From positions 1 to 64,000 of the forward strand of contig CAMDMZ010000005.1 of NCBI GenBank assembly GCA_945902805.1: 64,000 nt of DNA, given 5' to 3'. The number at the start of each line of letters is the position of its first letter. Within the stretch, counting starts at the first letter, position 1. The notes under the pieces were generated by a model. It ran no database searches. It was not told the origin of the DNA and saw only the letters and a program-made list of their open reading frames with translations. Made by a program: the position numbers and the translations under genes. This DNA comes from Propionivibrio dicarboxylicus (lineage in GTDB: Bacteria > Pseudomonadota > Gammaproteobacteria > Burkholderiales > Rhodocyclaceae). Below, one piece after another: positions 7,849 through 15,436 of this stretch.

Positions 7849-8508
7849 ATGGAGAATTCACGAAACATCAAGGATTTGCTCTACGAGCAGGTGGCTCGCA
7901 TCGGCAAGGCGGCTAGTAGTCCGAAGCGGCTGGAACTGATCGAGATGCTTTGTCAGGGCGAAAAGTCGGTGGAGACGCTGGCGCGCGAGACCTCGATCAG
8001 CATGAAGCTGGCGAGTGCGCATTTACGTGAACTGCGCTTGGCGCATCTGGTCGAGACGGAAAAACAGGGCAAAAACGTCATTTATCGGATTGCCAATCGC
8101 GAGGTTGCCGAGTTTTGGGTGTCGATCCGTGCGCTGGCGGAAGATCGCCTGGTGGAATTGAAAATGGCCCTGGCCAATTTGACCAGTGACCCGCGCGCAC
8201 TGACGCCGCAGGACCGCGATTCGCTGGTCAAACTGGCTCGGACGGGTGATGTCGTGGTGCTCGATGTGCGTCCAGCAGCGGAATATGAAGCGGCGCATCT
8301 TCCGTATGCGCAGTCGATGCCGATTGACCAGCTGAAATCGCGTCTGGCCGAGTTGCCACAGGGAAAGACCATCGTCGCCTATTGTCGCGGTCCGTATTGC
8401 CTGATGGCGGTTGATGCCGTATTTCTCCTGAAGCAACAAGGATTTGCGGCCATTCATCTGCCGGAGGGCGTTGCCGAGTGGGGCCTGGCGCCGGTGCGAC
8501 TGGAATGA
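7849..8508 (+). CDS. ArsR-family regulator fused to a rhodanese domain
   Basis: 219 aa. Residues 1-110 form an ArsR/SmtB winged helix (LELIEMLCQGEKSVETLA, then ISMKLASAHLRELRLAHLVE as recognition helix), with one cysteine at about position 35. Residues 120-219 are a rhodanese domain with active loop YCRGPYC (Cys about 179 and 184). This architecture is known in sulfur-responsive regulators, where the rhodanese part may sense or pass on persulfide. Divergent from the DsrE-like/cysteine desulfurase genes, which it probably controls through the palindrome between them. The metal-binding CXC of classic ArsR is absent, so arsenic sensing is unlikely. Confidence 0.92.
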   Translation: MENSRNIKDLLYEQVARIGKAASSPKRLELIEMLCQGEKSVETLARETSISMKLASAHLRELRLAHLVETEKQGKNVIYRIANREVAEFWVSIRALAEDRLVELKMALANLTSDPRALTPQDRDSLVKLARTGDVVVLDVRPAAEYEAAHLPYAQSMPIDQLKSRLAELPQGKTIVAYCRGPYCLMAVDAVFLLKQQGFAAIHLPEGVAEWGLAPVRLE

Positions 8509-8600
8509 CACTGGTGAATCTCGTTGCGGATATGCCACAAAATCGGTAGCCTTCACCCCGTCGCTTTGCTTTTTACTACTTACACTTGCAGGAGAAACCC

Positions 8601-8912
8601 GTGACTGAAATGACCCAAGTATCCAAGGACAAACTGATTGCCGACGTGAAGCTGGTGATTGCCGATTCGGAAGAATTGCTGCGTGCCACGGCCGGTACTG
8701 CCGGCGAAAAGATTGCCGATATCCGTGCCCGCGCCCAGGAGCACCTCAGCACCGCCAAGATCAAGCTGGCCGATGCCGAAGCGATGGTGATTGATTCGGC
8801 CAAGGCGGCCGGACGTGCGGCGGATGATTACGTGCATGACAATCCCTGGCGTTCGGTCGGCTTCGCCGCCGGCATTGGCTTTATTGCCGGCATGCTGATT
8901 GGTCGTCGTTGA
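8601..8912 (+). CDS. DUF883 family (ElaB/YqjD-like) inner-membrane protein
   Basis: 103 aa from the GTG start chosen because AGGAG lies six bases upstream; an in-frame TTG further upstream overlaps that ribosome binding site and is less likely. The body is a charged amphipathic helix (ADVKLVIADSEELLRATAG...) ending with DDYVHDNPWRSVGFAAGIG and a C-terminal membrane anchor GFIAGMLIGRR, exactly the layout of DUF883 proteins such as ElaB and YqjD, which tether ribosomes to the membrane in stationary phase. It heads a row of YqjE- and YqjK-like genes, as in enterobacteria. Confidence 0.92.
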   Translation: MTEMTQVSKDKLIADVKLVIADSEELLRATAGTAGEKIADIRARAQEHLSTAKIKLADAEAMVIDSAKAAGRAADDYVHDNPWRSVGFAAGIGFIAGMLIGRR

Positions 8913-8961
8913 TCCTGACCGGTTGGCGAAGGCACACCGCACTGACGCTTAGGTCTGCCGA

Positions 8962-9372
8962 ATGACGCGCGAATTTGACAGCGGGTCCGGGGCTACGCCG
9001 GAACCGCCGCGACTGCTCGAGAGTTTGCGCGGCGCGGCGGATTCTGGCGTCGCGCTGGTGGCGAACCGTCTTGAGTTGCTTGGCGTTGAACTCGCTGAGG
9101 AGCGCGTGCGCCTGCTGGCATTGCTGGCGTATGGCGCCGTGGCATTCATTGCTCTCGGCGCCGGCGTCGTGTTTCTGGCGATGTTCGTGACGGTCTTGAT
9201 GTGGGACAGCAACCGCTTGCTGGCGCTGGGCATCTTCGCCTCGGTATTTCTCGTTGGCGGCACGGTGGCGCTGATCACCGCGCTGGGTTATGCGAGCAAG
9301 AAATCATCCCTGTTCTCGGCCAGCCTTGCCGAATTGCGCAAGGATCGTGACGCGCTGAAGTCCGAGCAATAA
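8962..9372 (+). CDS. YqjE-like phage-holin superfamily membrane protein (DUF1469)
   Basis: 136 aa. After a short polar N-terminus, residues 45-110 hold two hydrophobic segments (LLALLAYGAVAFIALGAGVV and LLALGIFASVFLVGGTVALI) separated by a short loop, then a charged tail KKSSLFSASLAELRKDRDAL. This is the YqjE/DUF1469 pattern; despite the holin name the family is chromosomal and linked to stress. It lies between DUF883 and YqjK-like genes on the same strand, probably one operon. Confidence 0.85.
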   Translation: MTREFDSGSGATPEPPRLLESLRGAADSGVALVANRLELLGVELAEERVRLLALLAYGAVAFIALGAGVVFLAMFVTVLMWDSNRLLALGIFASVFLVGGTVALITALGYASKKSSLFSASLAELRKDRDALKSEQ

Positions 9373-9382
9373 CGTCCGAGCA

Positions 9383-9715
9383 ATGAATTCCAGCGATGCA
9401 CGTTTGTTTGAGCTGGCGCTGAAAAAGCAGCGCATCCAGTTCACCAGCGATCAACTTCGCGAGCGCCTAGCGCGCAGCGCCTCGATTGTGCCGCCGATCT
9501 GCGATGGGGTCGATCAGCTTCGTCTTGGCTGGCGCTGGCTGAAAGCACGTCCGGCGATTCCGGTGGCGATTGGTGTCGCTCTGGTCGTGAGTCGACCGCG
9601 AGGCGTCTGGCGCTGGACGCGCCGCGCTTTTGGTGCCTGGCAAACTTGGCGTCGTGCCCGTGGCATGTTGGAGTCCGCTCTTAACTTTACTGCTACCCGT
9701 TCTGCGCCGCGCTAG
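9383..9715 (+). CDS. YqjK-like protein
   Basis: 110 aa, basic, with a central hydrophobic stretch ARPAIPVAIGVALVVSRPRG, matching the YqjK-like family. The ATG follows the YqjE-like stop by ten bases. Function is unknown, but gene order DUF883-YqjE-YqjK is conserved among proteobacteria, which supports the call. It is followed by a further reading frame starting two bases after its stop. Confidence 0.75.
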   Translation: MNSSDARLFELALKKQRIQFTSDQLRERLARSASIVPPICDGVDQLRLGWRWLKARPAIPVAIGVALVVSRPRGVWRWTRRAFGAWQTWRRARGMLESALNFTATRSAPR

Positions 9716-9716
9716 G

Positions 9717-10094
9717 ATGGAAAACGGGCCTCGGTTTGGGTCACGTCGCGCGGCCGACGCGCTGCAACGTGAATTGAATTCAACGAGCGGGATGCGGATC
9801 AGCCGTGGCCTGATTCACAAAATGCTGGCGGCTCAGAAACGTGAGCGCGAACAGGTGCTTGCCGAACTGGTGAAGATCCGGGGGCTGATGCCGCTGCTGA
9901 TGAAGCCGCGTAACGGCGAACGCTGGTCCGCTGCCGAGCGTGCCGAATTGACCGCGCAGATGCGCGCCTTTGCGCATATCTCCCCGTATCTGGTGATCAT
10001 GGTTTTGCCCGGTTCTTTCCTCGCCTTGCCAGTGCTGGCCTGGTGGTTGGACCGGCGCCGCCTGCAGCGTGCCGAAACGCTCACCGGTGCCTGA
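9717..10094 (+). CDS. Hypothetical membrane-anchored protein, LETM1-like C-terminus
   Basis: 125 aa from the ATG two bases after the preceding stop; a GTG start 87 bases earlier would overlap the YqjK-like gene and is considered less likely. The N-terminal half is charged (LIHKMLAAQKREREQVLAEL). The C-terminal half reads MRAFAHISPYLVIMVLPG, then FLALPVLAWWLDRRR, a pattern reminiscent of the LETM1/RsbRD-type membrane motif. No function is known. Same strand as the stress-membrane cluster, so it may be its last member. A repeat copy overlaps its stop codon. Confidence 0.65.
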   Translation: MENGPRFGSRRAADALQRELNSTSGMRISRGLIHKMLAAQKREREQVLAELVKIRGLMPLLMKPRNGERWSAAERAELTAQMRAFAHISPYLVIMVLPGSFLALPVLAWWLDRRRLQRAETLTGA

Positions 10095-10117
10095 AAAGTC
10101 GGTGCTGGCGGGACGGC
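10094..10117 (-). repeat. Dispersed 25-bp repeat, copy 3 (between genes)
   Basis: AAAAGTCGGTGCTGG then CGGGACGGC, in reverse orientation. It begins at the last base of the preceding stop codon and fills almost the entire gap before rsmB. Confidence 0.88.
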
Positions 10118-10125
10118 GTTAGACT

Positions 10126-11481
10126 ATGCCAATGACTCTCGGCCCACGACTCGCGGGCACCGTTCAGGGTGCCGGAAAATCATCGCAACCATCGCAACTA
10201 TCGCAGCCGTCGTTGGCCGTTTGCCTGAGTGCCGCCGCCGATGTGGTGGCGTCAGTTCTGGGCGGACACACGCCGGACGCCGCCTTGCAGGCGATAGCGG
10301 CGCCGGTACGGCCAGCGGCGATGGATCTGGCCTTGTCCAGTTTGCGCGCCTTCGGGCGTGGTGACTTCGCATTGCAGCGACTATTGGAGCGTCCGCTCAA
10401 GGACGCCCGGGTGCACGGCTTGTTGCTGGTGGCACTGGCGCGTCTCGAAGCCCGCCCGGAACAAGCCCACACCATCGTCGATCAGGCCGTCGCAGCCGTT
10501 GAAAAGCTTGCCGGCGGGCACTTCAAAGGCATGGTCAATGGCGTCTTGCGCAGCTTCGAGCGTCGCCGCGAGGAGCTTCTGGGCGAGGCCGACAACAACG
10601 AGGTGGCGCGTTGGTTGCATCCGGCGTGGTGGATCGCGCGCCTGAAGCATGATCACCCACAGATGTGGCAGGCGATCCTGGAAGCCGGTAATTCGCGACC
10701 GCCGATGAGCTTGCGCCTGAATCAGCGTCGCGTGCCCGACGCTGCTGCCAGAGCGAGCTTGTTGCAGCAGTTCGATAGCGCGGGAATTGTGGTGCGCGAG
10801 TCCAGTCATGGTGCGCTTGAACTGGAGCGGCCGCTGCCCGTCGAGCGTCTGCCTGGTTTTGCCGCCGGACTGTGTTCTGTCCAGGATGGTGGCGCACAAC
10901 AGGCGGCGACCTTCCTTGATTGCGCGAACGACATGCGCGTGCTCGATGCCTGTGCCGCGCCCGGTGGCAAAACCGCGCATCTGCTGGAACGCTACGATCT
11001 GGATCTGCTGGCACTCGATGCTGATCCGACACGCGCAAAGCGAGTAACCGAGAACCTGAACCGGCTTGGTTTGTCGGCCCGTGTGGTGGCCGAAGATTGC
11101 CGCGACCTCTCCAAATGGTGGGACAGGCGCCCGTTTGATCGCATTCTTGCCGACGTGCCTTGCACGGCCTCCGGCGTCGTCCGCCGTCATCCGGATGCCA
11201 AGTGGTTGCGCCGCGCCGGTGATGTGGCGCAGTTCGCCCGGACCCAGGCCGAGATTCTCGACAGTTTGTGGCCAACGCTGGCGCCGGGCGGGAAACTGCT
11301 TTACGTGACTTGCTCGGTTTTTGCGACAGAAAATCAGGATCAGGTTGCCGCCTTTATCGCACGCCATGCCGATGCGAAGGCTGTCGCCTTACCTGGCGCG
11401 GAACAGAATGTCTGCCAGGTGCAGTTCTTGCCCGATGCGGCGCACGATGGTTTCTTTTATGCGCTGCTGCAACGACAGTAA
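10126..11481 (+). CDS. rsmB: 16S rRNA (cytosine-967-C5)-methyltransferase
   Basis: 451 aa. Residues 25-170 are a NusB-like RNA-binding domain and the C-terminal half is the SAM-dependent methyltransferase. Visible motifs: the SAM-binding DACAAPGGKTAHLLE, the catalytic DVPCTASGVVRRHPDAKW (proline-cysteine motif) and YVTCSVFATENQDQV carrying the second conserved cysteine. The enzyme methylates C967 of 16S rRNA. It starts the conserved block rsmB-DUF4390-ntrY-ntrX and overlaps the DUF4390 start by 23 bp. An alternative in-frame ATG lies two codons downstream. Confidence 0.96.
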   Translation: MPMTLGPRLAGTVQGAGKSSQPSQLSQPSLAVCLSAAADVVASVLGGHTPDAALQAIAAPVRPAAMDLALSSLRAFGRGDFALQRLLERPLKDARVHGLLLVALARLEARPEQAHTIVDQAVAAVEKLAGGHFKGMVNGVLRSFERRREELLGEADNNEVARWLHPAWWIARLKHDHPQMWQAILEAGNSRPPMSLRLNQRRVPDAAARASLLQQFDSAGIVVRESSHGALELERPLPVERLPGFAAGLCSVQDGGAQQAATFLDCANDMRVLDACAAPGGKTAHLLERYDLDLLALDADPTRAKRVTENLNRLGLSARVVAEDCRDLSKWWDRRPFDRILADVPCTASGVVRRHPDAKWLRRAGDVAQFARTQAEILDSLWPTLAPGGKLLYVTCSVFATENQDQVAAFIARHADAKAVALPGAEQNVCQVQFLPDAAHDGFFYALLQRQ

Positions 11482-12046
11482 ACCCTTCTTGTCGCTGTTG
11501 TTGCTCGCGATTGCCAGTCTGCTTTGGGCCCTGCCGGCACAGTTCGGCCAACCCGCCTGGGCCGGCCAGATTGAACCGAAGCATGCCGAGATCACGGCTA
11601 ACGACGAATCCTATGCCTTGAGCGCTGAATTCGCCATTGACCTCGGCGCGCGCCTCGAGGACGCGGTGACCCGCGGAGTGCCGCTTTTCTTCAAGGTCGA
11701 GGTGGTGCTCGAACGCCCGCGAAAATACTGGATTGCCGAGCATATCGCCAGCCGCGAGTTGAATTACAAGCTGTCCTACAGCAGCCTGACGCGCAAATAT
11801 CGCATCAGTTCCGGCGTGCTCAACCAGTTTTTCGACACGCTGCCTGAGGCACTGCGTCTGCTCGGTCAGGTGGGCAGTTTGCAGGTCATCGACAAAGGCG
11901 AACTCAAGGCCGGCGAAATTTATCAGGCGGCGGTGCGCTTGTCACTCGACCGCAGCCAGCTACCCAAGCCGTTCCAACTCGATGCATTCACCGACAAGAC
12001 CTGGCAGGTCGAGGCCAAGACCCTGCGCTGGACGTTTACGCCATGA
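11459..12046 (+). CDS. DUF4390 domain-containing secreted protein
   Basis: 195 aa from the ATG that overlaps the end of rsmB; the frame is open further upstream but only this start puts a signal peptide at the N-terminus (hydrophobic KPFLSLLLLAIASLLWALPA, cleavage near AWA-GQ). The mature part matches DUF4390: an all-beta-looking protein with RPRKYWIAEHIASRELNYKL and SYSSLTRKYRISSG. Family function is unknown, but it is almost always directly before ntrY in betaproteobacteria. Its stop overlaps the ntrY start (ATGA), indicating coupling with the sensor kinase. Confidence 0.88.
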   Translation: MRCCNDSKPFLSLLLLAIASLLWALPAQFGQPAWAGQIEPKHAEITANDESYALSAEFAIDLGARLEDAVTRGVPLFFKVEVVLERPRKYWIAEHIASRELNYKLSYSSLTRKYRISSGVLNQFFDTLPEALRLLGQVGSLQVIDKGELKAGEIYQAAVRLSLDRSQLPKPFQLDAFTDKTWQVEAKTLRWTFTP

Positions 12047-14187
12047 GAATTGCGCTCGCTATTTTCGCCATGCTGAGCGCGATACTGCTGCTCCTGCTGG
12101 CACAGGCGACATCCAATTCGGCGCTGTTTGCCCAGAGTTATCCGTGGTTGCTGGGCGTCAACGGGCTCGCCGCGTTCGCCTTGCTGGTGCTGGTGATTGT
12201 CCAGTTGCGCGGCTTGTGGCGTGATTTGCGCGCCGGAGTCTTCGGTTCCCGCCTCAAAGCCCGCCTGTTGTTGATGTTGAGTTTGATGGCAGTCCTGCCC
12301 GGAGCCCTGGTGTATGCGGTATCGATGCAGTTTGCCGTCAAGAGTATCGATTCGTGGTTCGATGTCCGCGTCGATGCCGCGCTCGAAGGCGGCCTCAGTC
12401 TGGGCCGCAGTGTGCTCGACACCTTGCAGGATGATGTACTCGACAAGGCGCGTGGCGTGGCGTCAGCGCTGGGCGACGGCACTTACGTCAGCGTCTCGCA
12501 ACTCAATAATTTGCGCGAACAGGCCGGCGCCCAGACGGCCGCCGTGCTGACGTCGGGCGGTCAGGTGCTGGCCTCAAGCAGTGGCGACTTGGGCAGTTTG
12601 CTGCCCTCCATGCCGGCGCCCTCCCAATTGCGTTCGGCGCGCAATAGTCGCGGCATCTCCAGTGTCGGTGAAGGCGAGGGCGACAGCAATGGCGAGTTGA
12701 TGTTGCGCGCCTTGGTGCCGCTGACCGGCAAAGGTTTTATCGTCGAGCCGCGAATTTTGCAGATCACTCAACTGGTACCCGTCAGCATCGCCCGCAGTGC
12801 GGCCAACGTCGAAGCGGCGCATCGTGACTATCAGGAATTGCAACTTGGCCGCGAAGGCCTCAAGCGGATCTACACCCTGACCCTGACGCTGACTCTGCTG
12901 CTGGCTTTTTTTGCAGCGATTGCGCTGGCGTTTTTCCTTGCCGAACGCATTGCCCGACCGCTGCTGATTCTGGCCGAAGGTACGCAGGCGGTGGCGGCCG
13001 GCGATTTCACCCCGCGTGCCACTGTGGCTGCATCGGACGAGCTGGGCGTGCTGACCCATTCGTTCAACACCATGACACACCAATTGGGCGATGCGCGTGC
13101 GGAAGCCGAGCGCCACCGGACGGAGCTTGAGACGGCGCAGGCCTATCTGGAAAGCGTGCTGGCCAATCTTTCGGCCGGTGTACTGGCTTTCGATTCCCGC
13201 TATCGTCTGCGGGCGGCAAACAAGGGCGCGCTGACCATTCTGGGTGATGATCTGAGCGATGTTGAAGAATTGCGACTGCCGGACTGGCCGCGCCACGACG
13301 CCCTGGCGGGTGCCATCCTCGATGGCTTTTCCAAGCGTGGCAGCGAATGGCAGGAACAGATCGAGATCGCCAATCCGGATGGCGGACCCCAAGCGCTGCT
13401 GGTGCGTGGCCGCGCCCTGCCGGCGACGGGTGGTGGCGGCTATGTGGTGGTGTTCGACGACATCACGCAACTCATCGCGGCGCAACGCAGTGCGGCCTGG
13501 GGGGAAGTGGCGCGGCGTCTGGCGCATGAGATCAAGAACCCGCTGACGCCGATCCAGTTGTCCGCCGAACGCCTGCAGATGAAGTTGACAGACAAGCTTG
13601 ACCAGCCCGGGCGTGATTTGTTGCAGCGAGCAACGCAGACCATCGTCAATCAGGTCGAGGCGATGAAGAACATGGTCAATGATTTCCGCGACTATGCCCG
13701 CACGCCGCCGCCGAACCTGGCACCGGTCGATCTGATTGCTTTGCTCGAAGAAATCCTGCACCTTTACGCCAATTCCCGCGTGCGACCGACGATTACCGCC
13801 GTTCCGCCAGCACCGACTTTTGTCTCGGCCGACGCCAACCAGTTGCGCCAGGTGTTGCATAACCTGCTCGTCAACGCCCAGGATGCCCTGGTGGATGTAG
13901 CCACACCGAAGATTGATATCGCATTGACCGTCGATGGCCAGCGTTTGCGCTTGACGATTGCCGATAATGGCAGTGGTTTTCAATCCGAGATTCTGGCGCG
14001 CGCTTTTGAACCCTATGTAACAACCAAGGCCAAGGGCACCGGTCTGGGTCTGGCCATCGTCAAGAAGATTATCGATGACCATGGCGGCAAAATCCGGATT
14101 ACCAATCGAACCGAAGGCGGCAGCGCCGTGTGTATCTGGCTAACGCTGACAGCACCACCGCAAGACACTGAAAAGGGAGAAGCCTGA
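12043..14187 (+). CDS. ntrY: NtrY-type sensor histidine kinase
   Basis: 714 aa. Two N-terminal membrane helices, a periplasmic or extracytoplasmic sensor stretch (about 85-280), another helix near 285-305, a HAMP linker (RIARPLLILAEGTQAVAAGD), a PAS domain, then the kinase core: H-box RRLAHEIKNPLTPIQLSAER with His about 495, N-box LRQVLHNLLVNAQDAL, G1 IADNGSGF and G2 GTGLGLAIVKK. This is the NtrY layout, implicated in nitrogen/redox and envelope sensing. Residues 586-593 (AVPPAPTF) come from a dispersed repeat copy located between the phosphorylation domain and the N-box. Coupled to ntrX downstream. Confidence 0.94.
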   Translation: MRIALAIFAMLSAILLLLLAQATSNSALFAQSYPWLLGVNGLAAFALLVLVIVQLRGLWRDLRAGVFGSRLKARLLLMLSLMAVLPGALVYAVSMQFAVKSIDSWFDVRVDAALEGGLSLGRSVLDTLQDDVLDKARGVASALGDGTYVSVSQLNNLREQAGAQTAAVLTSGGQVLASSSGDLGSLLPSMPAPSQLRSARNSRGISSVGEGEGDSNGELMLRALVPLTGKGFIVEPRILQITQLVPVSIARSAANVEAAHRDYQELQLGREGLKRIYTLTLTLTLLLAFFAAIALAFFLAERIARPLLILAEGTQAVAAGDFTPRATVAASDELGVLTHSFNTMTHQLGDARAEAERHRTELETAQAYLESVLANLSAGVLAFDSRYRLRAANKGALTILGDDLSDVEELRLPDWPRHDALAGAILDGFSKRGSEWQEQIEIANPDGGPQALLVRGRALPATGGGGYVVVFDDITQLIAAQRSAAWGEVARRLAHEIKNPLTPIQLSAERLQMKLTDKLDQPGRDLLQRATQTIVNQVEAMKNMVNDFRDYARTPPPNLAPVDLIALLEEILHLYANSRVRPTITAVPPAPTFVSADANQLRQVLHNLLVNAQDALVDVATPKIDIALTVDGQRLRLTIADNGSGFQSEILARAFEPYVTTKAKGTGLGLAIVKKIIDDHGGKIRITNRTEGGSAVCIWLTLTAPPQDTEKGEA
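13798..13821 (+). repeat. Dispersed 25-bp repeat, copy 4 (inside ntrY)
   Basis: GCCGTTCCGCCAGCA then CCGACTTTT, one base off consensus, translated in frame as AVPPAPTF just before the N-box of the kinase ATPase domain. Confidence 0.85.
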
Positions 14188-15422
14188 TGGCAAAGATATT
14201 GGTGGTTGACGACGAGGTCGGCATCCGCGAGCTCTTGTCCGAAATCCTGGGTGATGAAGGTCATGACGTGGTGGTGGCGGAAAACGCCACGGCCGCGCGG
14301 CGCGAACGCGAAGCGGCACGTCCCGACATGGTGTTGCTGGACATCTGGATGCCGGATACCGACGGTATCACCCTGCTCAAGGAGTGGGCCGGCAACGGCC
14401 AGCTGACCATGCCGGTGGTGATGATGTCCGGTCACGCCACGATCGATACGGCAGTCGAGGCAACCAAGATCGGTGCGCTGGATTTCCTCGAGAAGCCAAT
14501 CGGCATGCAAAAGCTGCTCGGCGCCGTGAAAAAAGCTCTCGAACGTGGCGCCAGTCTGCGTGATACGGCATTGACGCTGGCGGCATTCGCCCGCCCCGGC
14601 CCCTTGCGTGATCTGAAGAAACGGCTGGATCAGATGTCAGCCAAGAGCCGTCTGCTGCTGCTGCGCTCAGCCCCGGGCGGTATCGTCGAACTGGTGGCGC
14701 GTACCGTGCAGATTGTCGGCAAGCCCTGGCTGGATCTGGCGCATGACCCCAATCCGCTCAGTCTCGAAGTCCTCCAGCGTGCCAGTGGTGGTGCGCTATG
14801 GTGTGAGGAGATTGGTCGGCTAACGCGGCTGCAGCAGAAGAATCTCGTCTTCGCCATGGAGCGACTCGACAAGTACAACCTGCGGCTGGTGGCCGGAACT
14901 ACACACAGCCTTGCCGAATTGGCGGCGCTGGGTTGGGAAGACGGCCCGCTGACACGCTTGTTCGAAACTGCGCTCGGCGTGCCCGGATTGGCCGATTTGC
15001 GCGACGAGGTGCCGGACATCGCCGCCCATCTGCTGACCCAGCTGGCCGAAAGTGGCGAAATCCCCATGCGCCACTTTGCCTCCGGTGCGTTGAATGGCTT
15101 GCGCCAGCATCCGTGGCCGGGTGGCTATGCCGAATTGCGCGGCGCGGTGAAGTCCCTAGCACTCGCCAGCCTGGTCGAAGAAATCGCATTGGAAGAAGTG
15201 CAGGCTCTGCTCGCCCCGGCGGGTGTTGAAAGCGATCTGCCACCGGGTCTGGCACCGGAGGTAATCAACCTGCCCCTGCGCGAGGCTCGCGAGGCTTTCG
15301 AGCGCATGTACTTCGACTATCATCTGAAAAAAGACGGCGGCAACATGACCCGGCTGGCTGAAAAGACAGGTCTGGAACGCACGCATTTGTACCGCAAGCT
15401 CAAGGATCTGGGTTTGCGCTAA
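14187..15422 (+). CDS. ntrX: NtrX-type response regulator with degenerate AAA+ domain
   Basis: 411 aa. Residues 1-120 are an intact receiver (ILVVDDEVGIRELL, phospho-acceptor Asp about 52 in VLLDIWMPDTDG, KPIGMQKL). Residues 365-411 are a Fis-type helix-turn-helix (MTRLAEKTGLERTHLYRKLK). The middle keeps the outline of a sigma-54 AAA+ domain (GGALWCEEIGRLTRLQQKNL, RLVAGTTHSLAEL, HPWPGGYAELRGAVKSL), but there is no Walker A GExGxGK and no GAFTGA loop. It therefore probably binds DNA under NtrY control without activating sigma-54 RNA polymerase. The start codon overlaps the ntrY stop by one base. Confidence 0.9.
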   Translation: MAKILVVDDEVGIRELLSEILGDEGHDVVVAENATAARREREAARPDMVLLDIWMPDTDGITLLKEWAGNGQLTMPVVMMSGHATIDTAVEATKIGALDFLEKPIGMQKLLGAVKKALERGASLRDTALTLAAFARPGPLRDLKKRLDQMSAKSRLLLLRSAPGGIVELVARTVQIVGKPWLDLAHDPNPLSLEVLQRASGGALWCEEIGRLTRLQQKNLVFAMERLDKYNLRLVAGTTHSLAELAALGWEDGPLTRLFETALGVPGLADLRDEVPDIAAHLLTQLAESGEIPMRHFASGALNGLRQHPWPGGYAELRGAVKSLALASLVEEIALEEVQALLAPAGVESDLPPGLAPEVINLPLREAREAFERMYFDYHLKKDGGNMTRLAEKTGLERTHLYRKLKDLGLR

Positions 15423-15436
15423 AAAGGGAAAACTCG

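Noticed and set aside
7955-7985. AAAAGTCGGTG in the ArsR-rhodanese gene, resembling the repeat start
   Set aside because: Only the first 11 bases agree; the rest diverges and the protein reads a normal ArsR helix (EKSVETLA).
12574-14082. A 502-codon open frame antisense to ntrY
   Set aside because: It is the shadow of a GC-rich sense gene with all histidine kinase motifs; the antisense product has no family features and no ribosome binding site.
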